From: Mesostigma viride | Taxonomy: Eukaryota; Streptophyta; Mesostigmatophyceae; Mesostigmatales; Mesostigmataceae | Length of the DNA stretch: 64,000 bases | Direction of reading: 5' to 3' | Assembly: GCA_009746045.1 (NCBI GenBank) | Contig: RPFO01000231.1 | Location: 830,388-894,387 of the forward strand | Part shown: positions 18,626 through 30,478 of the stretch, in pieces | Layout: the number at the start of each line of letters is the position of its first letter | Position numbering within the stretch: the stretch's first letter is position 1 | Made by a program: the position numbers and the translations under genes | Notes under the pieces: generated by a model | The model's database searches: none | The model's input: the letters and a program-made list of their open reading frames with translations, nothing else | Told to the model about the DNA's origin: nothing

Positions 18626-19898
18626 TGTTCACGCAGACACTTTATATTCAAGTAGACACTTTTCAAGTAGACACAGTTTTGACACCTGCCCAGCCCATAT
18701 GTAATCAACACGTGACTGCATGCGTGGTGGGGTAGGATCGACCACATGCCCATGTCACCGCAAGCCACAGCCAACCGTTCCCAACTGCACAGGGCCATGC
18801 GAGGGCACCTGCAGGTTGCCGGGCCCCCGTACCCAGCAAGGGACAGCCGGGGAATCTAGACAATCTGTGCCAGGTGGCGTGAAGGAATGCCAACCAACAC
18901 CGCGTGTCGGCAACCATGTGTGAGGACGCCAAGCCCTTTATACGTAAGTCGCGTGTATCCATGGCTATTAATTGTCTCATCCATGCACGATTGGCGCAGC
19001 AGGGAGTTCTGCGTGATAGCTTGGGCGCGACCCCAGCGAGTACGCTCGTCCATCACCGCGACCCCAGCAGTTAATATTTCGGGGAAATGGGTAACTGTAT
19101 ATTTATTATCCAATTATAGACCAGAGAGGTGAAATAGGAAATGAGTACCAGCGAATCCTAAATGAAGGTGGTCGGCACACTGGTGTGATGATGAGGGTGA
19201 CAGGCCCTGTTCAGTAAAGCCAGTATGGAGCTAATAGGGCGCGTTATGTGACCAGGGAAGCCAGCGGACCTGAGTCATATCGCCATGGGGCATAGTGGTG
19301 AATACTGTACCTGGTTACAGCCCGGTAGATCATGAAAAAGCTGCAGAGGGCTGGGTTTCGTTATTGGGCCCTGGGTCCCACACCCTGTGTTGTTCCTGAG
19401 CCAACAGCCAGAATCGTCGCATAGCCGCATTCCATAGGTAGATAAAGCGCCAGACTACGCCACCGCGGGTATATTCCTCGCGGACCTCAAAGACTGTCTC
19501 ATTGCGGATAGTCCAGATCGCGTATAGCATTATTATACTTAGAATGCAACCATATCCATGCTACTTGGGTATCTGAAAGCTCAGCCCCCAGTGGTGTGCC
19601 AGCAGTACTGAAAATGATGGTACGCACACTAATTGTGAGCATTTGGGGTATAGCGATGCCGTCCATGCGGCCCAGATGTTAATGAGCCACGTCCAAAACC
19701 CTGAGAGATTACAGAAAAGGAACCGGTGCTCATTCATTAATTAATGGATTCGCTAGGGTGAGCGCTGTCAGCTAGGCATGATGCATCATGACCAAAACGC
19801 TTGTGGAGCATAGCGCAGCCCCCTATCGCCCTATGCATCAAAAAATGTTGTACATCAGTGGCCCTGCACGCGGTCCACGAGAGGGTGGTTTACCGCCA
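18626..19898. other. Region without recognisable genes
   Basis: No conserved coding sequence, tRNA or clear repeat was seen on either strand. The short open frames lack any family signature. Confidence 0.4.
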
Positions 19899-19910
19899 CA
19901 CTAGGAACTC

Positions 19911-20240
19911 GCTACTGAGAAAACTGAGATTTCCTGAGATTTCCTGAGATTTCCTGAGAAAAAAACTGAGATTTCCTGAGATTTCCTGAGATGTCCTGAG
20001 ATTTCCTGAGATTTCCTGAGATTTTCCTGAGATTTCCTGAGATTTCCTGAGAAAGTGACCTGAGATTTCCTGAGATTGGCCTGAGAAAATTGGCTTTTTC
20101 TCAGGAAATCTCAGGAAATCTCAGGGCTAAGTGGAAACTGAGATTTTACGTGGACACTGAGATTTTTTTTTCTCAGGCTGAAAATCTCAGGGCATTTTCT
20201 CAGGCGCTGAAAATCTCAGGGCATTTTCTCAGGCATGCCA
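19911..20240. repeat. CTGAGATTTCC subterminal array, left
   Basis: About 15 direct units of an 11-bp motif, followed from 20090 by the same motif inverted, so the strand can fold back. Occasional units carry substitutions (GATGTCC, GATTGGCC). Confidence 0.9.
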
Positions 20241-20710
20241 TTGCCAGAATTAAATGTGTATTCTAACAAGCATAACACCATCATGCAATAAATCCAACAA
20301 TTCATTAATGAATTAAATACGTTATTAGCACATCTTGTGGTATTAGGCGTGGCATTCATGGCATCACGCTGTTTGATAGTAATGAACTTATGTTTCATTG
20401 TGGCATTCTGTGACTCATCATTTCAATACCATCAAAATATAAAACATCGACTCAAAACTGCTCTCATCCTATTTCTGGATTGCTAGCTGATGGCTCATGG
20501 CCATATAACAGCTGGCATGCCAGAGCCCAGCAACGGTGGTTTCACTCAATATTGATGTGTACGTCTTCTCGTCGAGCTTGTATGCTCCACGATCTGCATC
20601 AAGTCATCCCCCAAAGAAAGAAAGCATACAGAAAGCAAGGAGTTAAATTTACAAACATGATAATAATGCCATATGCAACATGATATTCCAAGAATGATAT
20701 AGAAGGCGGG
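20241..20710. other. Interior of the candidate element, no gene
   Basis: AT-rich sequence without a recognised gene or repeat. Confidence 0.3.
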
Positions 20711-21170
20711 CATGCTGCCATGCATTGCGTGACTGCGTGCAGGCGTGCAGCTAGGTGTGCGTGCGTGGGCGAGTGCGTGCAGTTGTGCATGAGTGCGTTT
20801 GTGCAGGCGTGCCTTGGCGGGTGGGTTGATGGCTGTGTGCAGGCGTGCGTGCGTGAGTGGGTGCGTGAGAGTGTGCAGCTATGTGTGCGTGTGCGTGCAC
20901 TTGTGCATGTGCGCGTTTGTGCAGGCGTGCCTTGGTGGGTGGGTTGATGGCTGCGTGCATGCGTGCGTGCGAGGGTAGGTGCGTGGGAGTGTGCAGCTAG
21001 GTGTGCGTGCGTGCAGTCGGTGGGCGTGGTGAAGTCTCCGGGGTGTCGCTGTGGACATGGGTGGGGCACTGGACTCGTGGGTGATACCGTTGTGGGAGGT
21101 GAATTGGGTGGGTACTCGTGGTCCTGGGTATTGTAGAGTGTGTGTGTGTGTGTGTGTGTGTTGGACTATT
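20710..21170. repeat. GTGCGTG-rich minisatellite and (GT)n
   Basis: Degenerate units of about 110 bp contain GTGCAGGCGTGCCTTGG(C/T)GGGTGGGTTGATGGCTG, repeated near 20810 and 20930. A (TG)n run follows at 21138-21162. The G/T-rich strand bias continues to about 21870 without a recognisable gene. Confidence 0.7.
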
Positions 21171-21869
21171 GGGGGGACCCCCCCCTTTGGCGGGGGTCAT
21201 GGGGGACATTGTTATGGGTTGATTATGTAGTAGTTGTGAGTCGCAGTTGTAGGTAGCTCGTGCGTAGGTCACAGGTTCGTGTGAGGGTTGGGGATGCTTG
21301 GGTTGCGTGGGTGGCTTGGGTATGGTACGTAGGCGGGCTTGCCGGTGGTCGGTGCAGCAGTGTCAGTTATGGTTGAGTGGACAGCTGATTGGTTGCCCCG
21401 GAGGCCGGGGTGGATGGTTATGCTTCACGTGGATGGTGGGGTGGAGTCATCGTATGTTGGGGCAGCGGGGGGCGGGGTGGGCGGGGTGCAGTGGTGTAGG
21501 GGAACCTCGTTGTGGGGCGGTAGGTTTGTTTAGTAGGTGGTTTGTTATGTTGGTGTGGAAGGTGGTGTATGTAATACGGAAGGGTGGTAGTCAGATAGGT
21601 TGGTTTGGGGGGACTCAAGGTGGATGGTCGGGTGGGTCATCGGATGGTTTGGGGGAGGAGGGCGGTGTTACGGTGTTGTGGGGGACCTCAGCGTGGGGGC
21701 GAGAGTAGTCCGTAGTCAGGTGGGGATGGATAACGGCATGTGGATGTCTGTGACGTATATTTGTGGGTGGGGCGGGTATGGAACAGGCAGGGGAGTGGGG
21801 CGAGTGGGAGTTAGCGGGGTGGAGGGTGCTGGCATTGTGGCGGGATGGTTGGAGGCACACGGACACACG

Positions 21870-23160
21870 TAATGGCAAGAGTAACTGCATGCATAGCAAC
21901 ATTGGACCAGCTGTTCCTAGAACATCTGCAACCCTCAGCATGCAACAACCAACAGCAACTGACAACTGCCGACAGTGACAACGTTAGCAAGATGTGACGC
22001 CAAGTCCACTGGAGACCCCGATGTAATTTCAGGTGGTTCCCAGTCCTGCCGTGTACTTCACTTAATTCGGGGCCGCACACTTCGTTTGGTGCAGCAAGGG
22101 CTCGTGGCCGGTATGGTGGTAGCCGGTAGGCTTGATTGCCATGGATATCCGGCGTGGCGGAGGGGCCGCAGGGAGCGAGGCACCATGGAGGAGGCGATGG
22201 AGCGATTGAAGAAATGTAGGCAGTAGCCCGGTGCCCAGCAGCAGCGGAAGTGGAAATATTGCTTGACGCGGTGCGTGCGGTGGGATGGGTAGGCACTGCC
22301 TGCCATCACCCGGACATTTCCTGTTACGGCACAGCCCGCAGTCGGCCATATTGGAGCAGACGGGCCTTGCTGCGAATCGAGGGCGTGATATTGCACGGGA
22401 AAAATCATGCCGAGAGTCTCAGGGCGTCTCGCATGGCGACAGCTGCAGCGTGAGGGCCGACAAGCTCGAGATGCAGGTCTCGTCGGTACATGTGGGCCAC
22501 TGGTGAGGTCGCCAATGTGATGGAGCCCTCTCCATCGTGCCAGTCGGACATCACTCAACAGCCAACAACGATCTTTTGTGCGACCAGCAGCCTCCGAATT
22601 CCTTAAGTCCGGACTCCGGACGCAGCGCCCCTCTCCAACGGACTGCACGCGGAAATTTGAAATTCAGCCCGAAGGGCACGCGCCGCGCCAGAGCTGGCAC
22701 AGGAAGTGGACGTTGCACGTGAATTGGAGAACGCCACCGTGACAAAGACCAAGGCGATAACGGCAGGTACGCAGCCTTGGCAGCGCCATAATTTTACTTG
22801 GACACCATGCGCGGTGCTGTAGGCAGCCATATATATATCATTGACATGGCTCTGTATATAGGTTTATAGCTGGGCGTTTGCTTTGGTTTGAGTGATTTCA
22901 CTCTGCTGTAAGTAATTATATTTTTAATATATATATCATTCACAGTGACTCGATGTAAAGTCGGGTGGTGTAATAGCGACATCACCGGGCCCGCTACGTT
23001 TTTTGTAGCGGGCCCGGCACCAACCAAGTGACGTGACTCTGCCAGATGATGATTTGATAACGCAGATGATTTGATAACGCAGTTCAGCATTATCAAACGT
23101 GAACGTCAAGCACTCAATCGGCGAGTTTTTCGTGAGCCAGGAAGCGCTCTTCTCTAGGTA
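21870..23160. other. Interior of the candidate element, no recognised gene
   Basis: Short open frames on both strands carry no family signature. A perfect 13-bp hairpin lies at 22985-23017. Confidence 0.35.
22985..23017. other. Perfect 13-bp hairpin
   Basis: CCGGGCCCGCTAC (22985-22997) pairs fully with GTAGCGGGCCCGG (23005-23017) across a 7-nt, mostly T, loop. Role unknown. Confidence 0.85.
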
Positions 23161-23228
23161 TTCCTGTGGTTTCGCAGTTCCCTACATCTTGTGAGGTACA
23201 TAGGGACAGTTTAGGTGAGAATACCAGG

Positions 23229-23375
<147 letters not shown>

Positions 23376-23938
23376 CTATCTCACTTTCTCGGTCCAAAAA
23401 TCAAGCCATCACTCACAAACAGCCACGCGACTGCTGTGCTCTCACGCCGTCTCATTACACACAACTGATTTAGGTAATGCAACGTTGTTGGCGCGTCAAG
23501 GCGTCGGGTATTCATCTCACTTAAGATCGTTGTGTGTTCCCTTTGCTGCTTTGCTGGATAACGCATGTTTCCCTTGCATGCAGGCAATCTACCTAACACA
23601 AACATGGCGCACACATCGGCCAGCCCAGCATGGCGGGGAGGGCACCTGCGGACACAGATTTTGTAGGCTCTGAGCCCTCATCACATCGCTGTAGCACTGG
23701 ACAGTCTCCTGCGGTAAATTTCTAGAAAGTCGTCCATTAATTTCAGCAATGATCGCTGGGACAGCCCTACGCGGATGTTATACTGCATTTGTAAGATGCT
23801 TGTGGCTGTGCATCTTGCCCGCCACCCTCGGACTGTGATTGAGTGCACTTCTCCTTCATGTGTTTTGTCAGTACAGTTTGTCATGCTAATGTAATGCAGA
23901 AAACCGCAATTCAGGCAGCAAGGTAGCAGCCATGTTGA

Positions 23939-23939
<1 letters not shown>

Positions 23940-23970
<31 letters not shown>

Positions 23971-24360
23971 ACTTGGTTTAGGTGGTCTTTTGAACTTGTT
24001 GATTTTAATGAAATAAGTTTACCTGTGCGTGGTGTTGATTTGTCAGTTTGCTACGCCTTTGGTTGTCATGTTGACGTTTGTCATGTTAACATTTGTGGAC
24101 ATTTTGTCATGTTAACAATTTTTTTGGCCTTCGTTTGTTAACGTCTTGACATTTCTTGACACATCACCTTGGTTTGTCAGTGTATTGACATTTTTTTCCG
24201 TGTTGATATGTTGATATTTCAAAGATTGTCAAGGTTTTGTCAACCTTTCAACATTCTGTCAAGGTTTGTCAAGCCTTTGATGTTATCATGTCAAGCTTTT
24301 GTCAAGTTCTGTCAAGGTTTGTCAAGGTCATGTCAGTTGATATGTCAAGAATCTATATTA
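23940..24360. repeat. (GAT)n and TTGTCAAG-rich region
   Basis: A GAT run at 23942-23970 is followed by many irregular copies of GTCAAG, TTGTCAAG and TTGACA to 24350. A further set lies at 24738-24775. This looks like the subterminal repeat zone of another transposon. Confidence 0.6.
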
Positions 24361-24805
24361 CTAATTTGGCAATGTAAGGTAATCCGACGCTATTCAGGGC
24401 ATCACCGAGTACGCGGCCAATCCAGAAGGGGCGGACTGACTGACCACCAATCCGCGCCAAGCGCACGGAAGAACTGCCAACCAATCCGCGCAAAGCTCCC
24501 AGCGAGCCAAGCGAGCGGCCGCTTTAGCGGCCTCCTCTCTGGAGGGCAGCGAAGGAGACCGTCAGTCCGTCACGATTCCTCTCCGGAGTGCAGCGAAGGA
24601 GTACGCTTCTACGAACTACAGTATGCGTCTACAGCGGGCAGCGGGCAGTCCCTCCATGGTCTCTCTACCGCCAAAAATTGATCAAAAAATTTTTTTTTTT
24701 GGCTGTGTGAAGCCAGCGGGTCACACTAGAACTATTTGACAATTCTTGACAAACAATTGTCAAAGTTTGTCAACACTCCGTTCCTAGTGTGGCAGGGAGG
24801 ATGGC

Positions 24806-25180
24806 ATGCCTGCACCAAGGAAGAGGAGGGGTAAGCAGCCTGCAGCAGAAACTGATTCCTCCATCTGCAGCGGCAGTGATAATGGTAGCCAAGAGGATGT
24901 GGCTCCACCTAGCAGCGACAGTGATGACCCATGCAGCTACAATGCGTCTGAACCTGCACGGGGAAGCGTGGACGGAGGGGGAGAGGAAGGAGGCAGCCTG
25001 CAGCAGAAAATGCTGCTGATTCTGCCCGTGGTGGCGATGGCCGCGAGTATGCGGCTGAACCTACGCGGGGGAATCGTGGGCAGAGGGGGAGAGGGGGTAG
25101 GCAGCACAAGAATGTGGCTGAACCTAGCGGGGGCGACCTTGCACCAACGAGGAGAAGTGCAAGGGCGTATGGAAAAGTGA
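24806..25180 (+). CDS. Uncharacterised reading frame, 124 codons, doubtful
   Basis: It begins MPAPRKRRGKQPAAETDSS and is acidic and serine-rich, then turns glycine-rich. It starts just downstream of a GTTCCTAGTG end. The N terminus resembles the basic-then-acidic start of some transposon proteins, but no domain is recognised and the second half looks like a tandemly repeated sequence. It may be the 5' remnant of a transposon gene. Confidence 0.2.
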   Translation: MPAPRKRRGKQPAAETDSSICSGSDNGSQEDVAPPSSDSDDPCSYNASEPARGSVDGGGEEGGSLQQKMLLILPVVAMAASMRLNLRGGIVGRGGEGVGSTRMWLNLAGATLHQRGEVQGRMEK

Positions 25181-25334
25181 GCTACGCTGAAGCAGATTGT
25201 AGCAACTCGTCTAGTGACTGAAATTGATGTTCTTATTAAACTTGAAGAGCTGTACTCCAACTGCACAAGAAATTATTATAATTTGTAATCAAAGTGATTT
25301 CTGGTTGCGTGGTATGAATGCGATTTCTCTGTGT

Positions 25335-25683
25335 GCATGAGGTTTCTCAGTTTTTCTCAGGCCTTAAGTTTCCCAGATATTCTCAGTCTCAGATTTTCTC
25401 AGGCAGCAACCTGAGAAAAAACCGGGCGCCTGAGAAATTTCGTTCCTGAGAAAAAAAAATCTCAGGCCAGGCGACTTTCTCAGGCTGATCTCAGTTTTTT
25501 CTCAGTTTTCTCAGTTTTCTCAGGTGATTTTCTCAGTTTTCCTGAGAAAACTGAGATTTTTCTCAGTTGATCTCAGGAAATCTCAGGAAATCTCAGGACA
25601 TCTCAGGAAATCTCAGGAAATCTCAGGCAGCCTTCCTGAGAAAACTGAGAAAACTGAGAAAAACTGAGAAAAATCTCAGATCT
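25335..25683. repeat. CTGAGA subterminal array, right
   Basis: Dense direct and inverted copies of CTGAGAAAA and TTTCTCAG variants mirror the array at 19911-20240. Confidence 0.9.
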
Positions 25684-25815
25684 GAGTTCCTAGTGCAGGG
25701 TAAGCAGCTTGACCCAGTTGTAGCCAGGCCATTGTATTCCCCTGCTCGCGGTTGCAGAACGAGCATGGTAGGGCTAGACTGCAGCGGTCTGCATCGCCGT
25801 GCCATTTATAATTAA

Positions 25816-26260
25816 AATAGTAGACACGTCAGTGACTGCGTACGTCACGTGAGCATAAGTCCTCAGTGCATGGGAGGGGAACATCGCCGTGCATAGAGGC
25901 GATCAATAAGCTTTCCCAGCCGTTGGGTCAAGTCTTGGAGATCTAGTGTGGTGTACAAATTAAGGGGTAAAATCATAATCAATTAATATAAGCACGTGAC
26001 CGCGTCACGTGGGTGCCAATACAGAGTAAAGGAACCTTCAACCCTATATACACAGCGAGAAGGAGGGAGGGCGCCCTAGCTAGCTTCTCTCACTGCCGCA
26101 GGTGGGCAGGCTGGCCACAGAGCGCTCTCTCCACGGCATGGTGCATCGATGATGCCGGGGCGCAACACTGTGGGTGCAATATATACAACCAGTGCAATAC
26201 CATAGGTAGGCTGAAAATCATAATAAGCTGTATCAAACTGTCCCGGATATTTTTTCTGTA
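25816..26260 (-). mobile_element. Retroelement 3' ends, one matching 57766-58217
   Basis: 25826-25890 contains the GTCACGTGAGCATAAGTCC family end. 25978-26215 is an inverted copy of the insertion at 57766-58217, sharing CACAGCGAGAAGGAGGGAG and CATGGTGCA(T/G) stretches, with an AATTAATAT tail on the left. No coding sequence. Confidence 0.65.
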
Positions 26261-26777
26261 GCGAAGTCTTGGTATGGCTAAAAAATTGTAGACGTTCCAG
26301 AACCTGGAAAAGTATACTTGGATGTATAGAGTAGGATTGCTTTTAGTGACCTAGATAGAATAGACCGGTAGGATTGCGTGTACCCATCCATCCATCCATC
26401 GGGGTTATTAATGCTCCGTGACTCCCCAACGGGAGCTAGCACGAGTTTACTGAATTTTTTTTTTAATTATTAGATCAGTAGTAGTATACCGGTAGCCAGA
26501 ACCCACACCACGAATACCCATCATCCGATGGGCTGAGCGGTACGTGACTCTTGGATCATCAATAGTCCAATACTTAAGGACGGACGACGCAACGGAGTCA
26601 AAGCCGCGATTAATTAAATAATCGATAGACACGCGACTGCGTTGACACGTGAGCATAGTCCTCAGTGAGAGGGGAACATGGGATGGAATGGATGATGTAC
26701 TTCTATTAGCTATCTAGGTCCTACATAGTTACAGGGTTGTGGGCACCACGGCCCGAATCGCTATAAATGCCATATTA
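26261..26777. mobile_element. Further truncated LINE 3' ends
   Basis: CATCCATCCATCGGGGTTATTAATGC at 26388-26413 is the inverse of the family end at 17010-17050 and 33490-33530. A third family end, containing TCACGTGT-type and GGTTGTGGGCACCACGGCC sequence, fills 26606-26770. No coding sequence. Confidence 0.6.
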
Positions 26778-28695
26778 ATTAATTAAGTAATTAAACTCGT
26801 GCTCCCGTTGGGGAGTCACGGAGCACCGAAGTGCTTTTAATCCCTGTGTGTGCACTACAGGAGAAAGGGCAGAGACCCCCAGTCTCCTTCATGCCAAAGG
26901 CATGCCACAGCTGCAATCGGGCGCGGCTAGCTAAAAGGACAGGCTAACGATCCGGCAAACTGTGGGTGCAATAAGACCCATGTGAGCATATCATAGCAAG
27001 GAGCGTGGGCAAGTAATCTGAACATAGCCAGGGCGTAGCATGGCTGTACTAGGACTAGGCTAAGGCTATGGCTGGTTGTGTACCGTGCGTTGGCGGCACG
27101 TGACTAGGTGTGTTGGCACAGCTAGGCAACATTCTAGGCATGGCTGCCTTAGCGGCAGTGACGCCAATGGTTACAAGCTAGGGCTATTGCTATTCTAGCC
27201 CGCTGGGGGCGTCCACATATGCCACAAATGCCATATACGCCGGCGGTCACACGCGTGACGCGGAGCGCCCCCACAGACTTCTTGGGGGTGGTCTCCTTCA
27301 TCACAACTTGCCATCTATCCTTGTGTGTACCATCTGCCTCCATTTTACAGACAAACCAGGAGGCTGCCCGGGTGTGAGCCCGCCGTCACGTGTAGGGTAG
27401 CACATGTCCATGCCGAGTCTAGTATCACGAAAAGTCCACGGGTACGTGGCGGCCCTGCCGCGCGCGGCCTGGGGCACGCCATGCAGGTGAGGACATATCG
27501 CCCAGACTGGGCGGGCTTGGTGCCAGCTAGTAGTCTTAGTATCTGATGTGTCTACCTGATCTGTGCAGGCCAGGTGCCCGGCTAGCTAGGCCCAGGCGCC
27601 TGTGCCTAAGAATGTGGGAAACAAAGGGCAAATCAGCGCACAAATCCTCATCACTGAATGTGCAAACCAAAGGGGATATGTTAAGGGCCTTGCGCAGCAT
27701 CTTGGTGACGTTGCCGGCGAGTCGTTGCATGCTCCACTGAGCTCCTGCGTCAGTGTCCAGGTCTCGGCGCCGTAGGTAAGGATCGTCAGAATGACGGTCT
27801 TGATTGAGGAGGTCACGCTTGGCGATCCGGGGTAGGGCTGGGTTGCTCCACCAGCGGCGGCGGTCATGCATGGAGTTGCGCTCACGCCATGCCGATCGGC
27901 CCGGGTCGTCAGGTGGTCCTCGCAGTCGGGAAGCCAACTGCCGAGCAGCTTGAAGCGGCCGGCCTGAAGTAGGGTAGTTGACCTCGGTGTCGATCGTCTA
28001 ATAAGAGGCGGAGTGTGGGTGGCGGCCGCCCGGCCGGCCATGCCGAGAGCAAGCTAGGGCCTCCGTTTTGGGGCTGATTTCTAGACCAACAGCCCAGGCC
28101 TGGAGCGCCAGGCAGTCCAGCCAAAGTTGGGCAGACTCCGGCTTCTCGATGAGCGTCCATGTGTGATGTCGTCGGCATAAAGGAGGTCAGCTAGTAAATT
28201 CGATCTGCTTGTTAGTCGGCCCCCCTTCCCCAAGCTCGTTCCTGATCACTAGGCCGGCAGGGGCACGGCCTGCAAAGCTATAGCCAAAGCGGGCACGTAC
28301 GTGCCTGGCGCATAACATAATCCACTACAATAATAATTAAACAGCCTGTACGGCGACAGGATGCAATCCTGCCAGACCGCCGGTCTGCAGTGGACATGAC
28401 GGGGTAAAGCCGTGTTGAGTGGCGCACCGAAGTGGTCGACCCCTCGATCATACAGCGTGCGGATGACGGTAATCAGGGGAATGGGGACGCGAGCGCGAGC
28501 AAGGACAGCCCATACTATAGCTGTAGAGCGGCCCAGAGGACAGAGTCAATAGCCTTGATGAAGTCGACGAAGATCAGGATGGCGGGATTAAACTCACCAG
28601 GTTGCAGGAGCGCGATTTCCTCGAAGAGGCGGCGCGCGACGAAGATGGGCATCAGACGGTGTTGCGCCCAGGACGAAAGCCCCTTTGACTCTCCC
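26778..28695 (-). mobile_element. 5'-truncated LINE: end of RT, C-terminal ORF2, 3' UTR
   Basis: On the minus strand, 28690-28500 encodes IFVARRLFEEI and FVDFIKAIDSV, reverse transcriptase motifs with the F-D-F-x-K-A-x-D core. Downstream frames (27937-27536) give SRLRGPPDDPGRSAWRERN and DLPFVSHILRHRRLGL, typical of the ORF2 C terminus. The 3' UTR from 27222 to 26795 ends in a TTAATTAATTAAGTAATTAA tail. Frames are broken and the endonuclease is missing. The 3' UTR is essentially identical to that of the ORF1-only element at 30475-32113. Confidence 0.8.
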
Positions 28696-28704
28696 CAAGG
28701 TCAG

Positions 28705-30478
28705 ACGGGGAAGGCTTGAGCTAGGGGTAGCCATGGCTGACGGCGGCGCTCATAACTTTCACGTTTGAGCACCGAATTCAGCTGTGAATATCACAATCGG
28801 CTTCGTCTTTCTAATAAGACGCACATGCTGATATAATTTTCCGAAGCTATTACGCAATATATGACGAGGAAACGCTCCTCGACGCAACGCAGCCTGGCGG
28901 CTGCGCTCGGCAATGAAAATATACGTCTGCAGCTCCGGCTGCAGCTTCGCCCACCGGCCCAGAAGGCAGCGGCGCCACTAGCCAAGCTCTAGTGGTCGCC
29001 CAGCCCCCTGTCGCCTCCCCAGCAGCGTCGCCTTCAGGAACCCAAGCGCAGTCGCCCTGCCGAGCCGACTTTTGACGACTTTGACGCCAGCCAACCGGCC
29101 TTTTTGACAAGCTCACTGAAGACCGCATCCTGAGCTACGTGTTCTGGGGATCAACCGCCTCGCTTATTGAACGTACTGTACAAGCAGCTCTTCCACCAGG
29201 GTCGTCTCGTCGATGCTCACCAGAGGCAGCGCCCATACGAGTACATCTTCACCGCCCCGGCCGCCCCCGGCTGCAAATATACGCCGGGCTCTTCTCCCTC
29301 CTTGGACGCTCCATCGGGGAGCTCTGGCCCCCCAAGCCCATCACCACCACCTTGACCGAATCCTCAGTCCATCCGCTCCATCCTCCAGGAGGCCCTCGCG
29401 CAGCACGTGGCCCCCCTCGCTGCAGATGTGCATGGCGGCCATGGGCGGCACGCTGGCTGCCAAGCTTCCCCTCCTCTCCACCATCTCCACCGCCACCTCA
29501 GTCCACCCTCCTCGCCTCCTAGTCCACCGCCACCACCCCCACCTCCGACGCCATCACCGCCCATGAGCTCCACGACATCGACCAGCGTCTTAAGGACAAT
29601 GCCATCGCTATCGAGGTCCTGCAGAACACCGCAGGCCTCACCGCCCAGGCGCGGTGAAGGACATTGCCGCCAAGCCAGCCCCTGCTGGCCTGGCCGGCGA
29701 TGCTCCTCCCATCACGACCTGGGCGGACATGCATGCTTAAGCAGCACACGGCCACCTCCACCACCTCCGCCGTCGCAGCCAGCTCCAGCGGCAGACGCTT
29801 GACCTCCGCGAGGAGGCCGAGCTGGCCAAGCGCAGCCTCAACGCCATCGTCAAGAACTTCGACATGGAGGAAGGTGAGAATTGCGAGAAGCTTGCACTTG
29901 CGTTTGAGAGCAAAATCCTTGCACGCATGGGCCTTCTTGGTGCATGAGATTAAGCTGGCCGCCCATCGCCTTTCCCGCGCGCGAGGTAAGGCAGGGGCGC
30001 CTCCGCTTCTTCTCATCTTTAAGAGCCCATCGGACAAGATTTCGTTTCTCAGACGCTGCAAACGGCTCGAGAACACTCCCTTCACCGTGGACGACGACTT
30101 GACCTTGGCGCAGCAACAACGGCGACGGGAGCTATGGCCGACCTACCGTCCAGCTCCGGCAGACCAAGGCGGGCCAGCCGGTGTACTGGAAGGGGGCGGC
30201 CATCTACGTCGGCCACAAGCCCTGGCACGCGACCCCCGCGACCACCGCGGCCCCAGCGACCCCAGCCGCCCCAGCTTAGGTGAATACAGCAGCAGTAGTG
30301 TAGAATAGTTAGACCGTGGCCTTGTACATGCCCGCCTCCTACAGGCACTATACCAGCTGATGCCTAGCATTTTTAGTCATGTACATGTGTGCCTATGATG
30401 TGCCACACTCCAGATGATGCCTAGCTTTATTTCATTATGCAGTGCCCATGCAGGGAGTAATTAATTAATTAATTAATT
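28705..30478 (+). mobile_element. ORF1-only LINE, second copy
   Basis: It begins with the same leader as the copy at 12636-14646 (AGCCATGGCTGACGGCGG, CTCATAACTTTCACGTT) and carries a frameshifted ORF1. The best-preserved frame is 29664-30308 (RKISFLRRCKRLE-like, DDDLTLAQQQRRRELWPTY, KGGGHLRRPQALARDP). The shared 3' UTR ends earlier, at GCCCATGCAGGGAG, then (TAAT)n. No ORF2 lies between ORF1 and the tail. It abuts the neighbouring LINE head to head. Confidence 0.75.

Noticed and set aside
19911-20240. CRISPR-like array
   Set aside because: Units are 11 bp, contiguous and present in both orientations without spacers; the genome is eukaryotic.
20720-21900. Overlapping frames on both strands (VCVRACV, HAPTHART)
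   Set aside because: Derived from GTGCGTG repeats and G/T-rich DNA.
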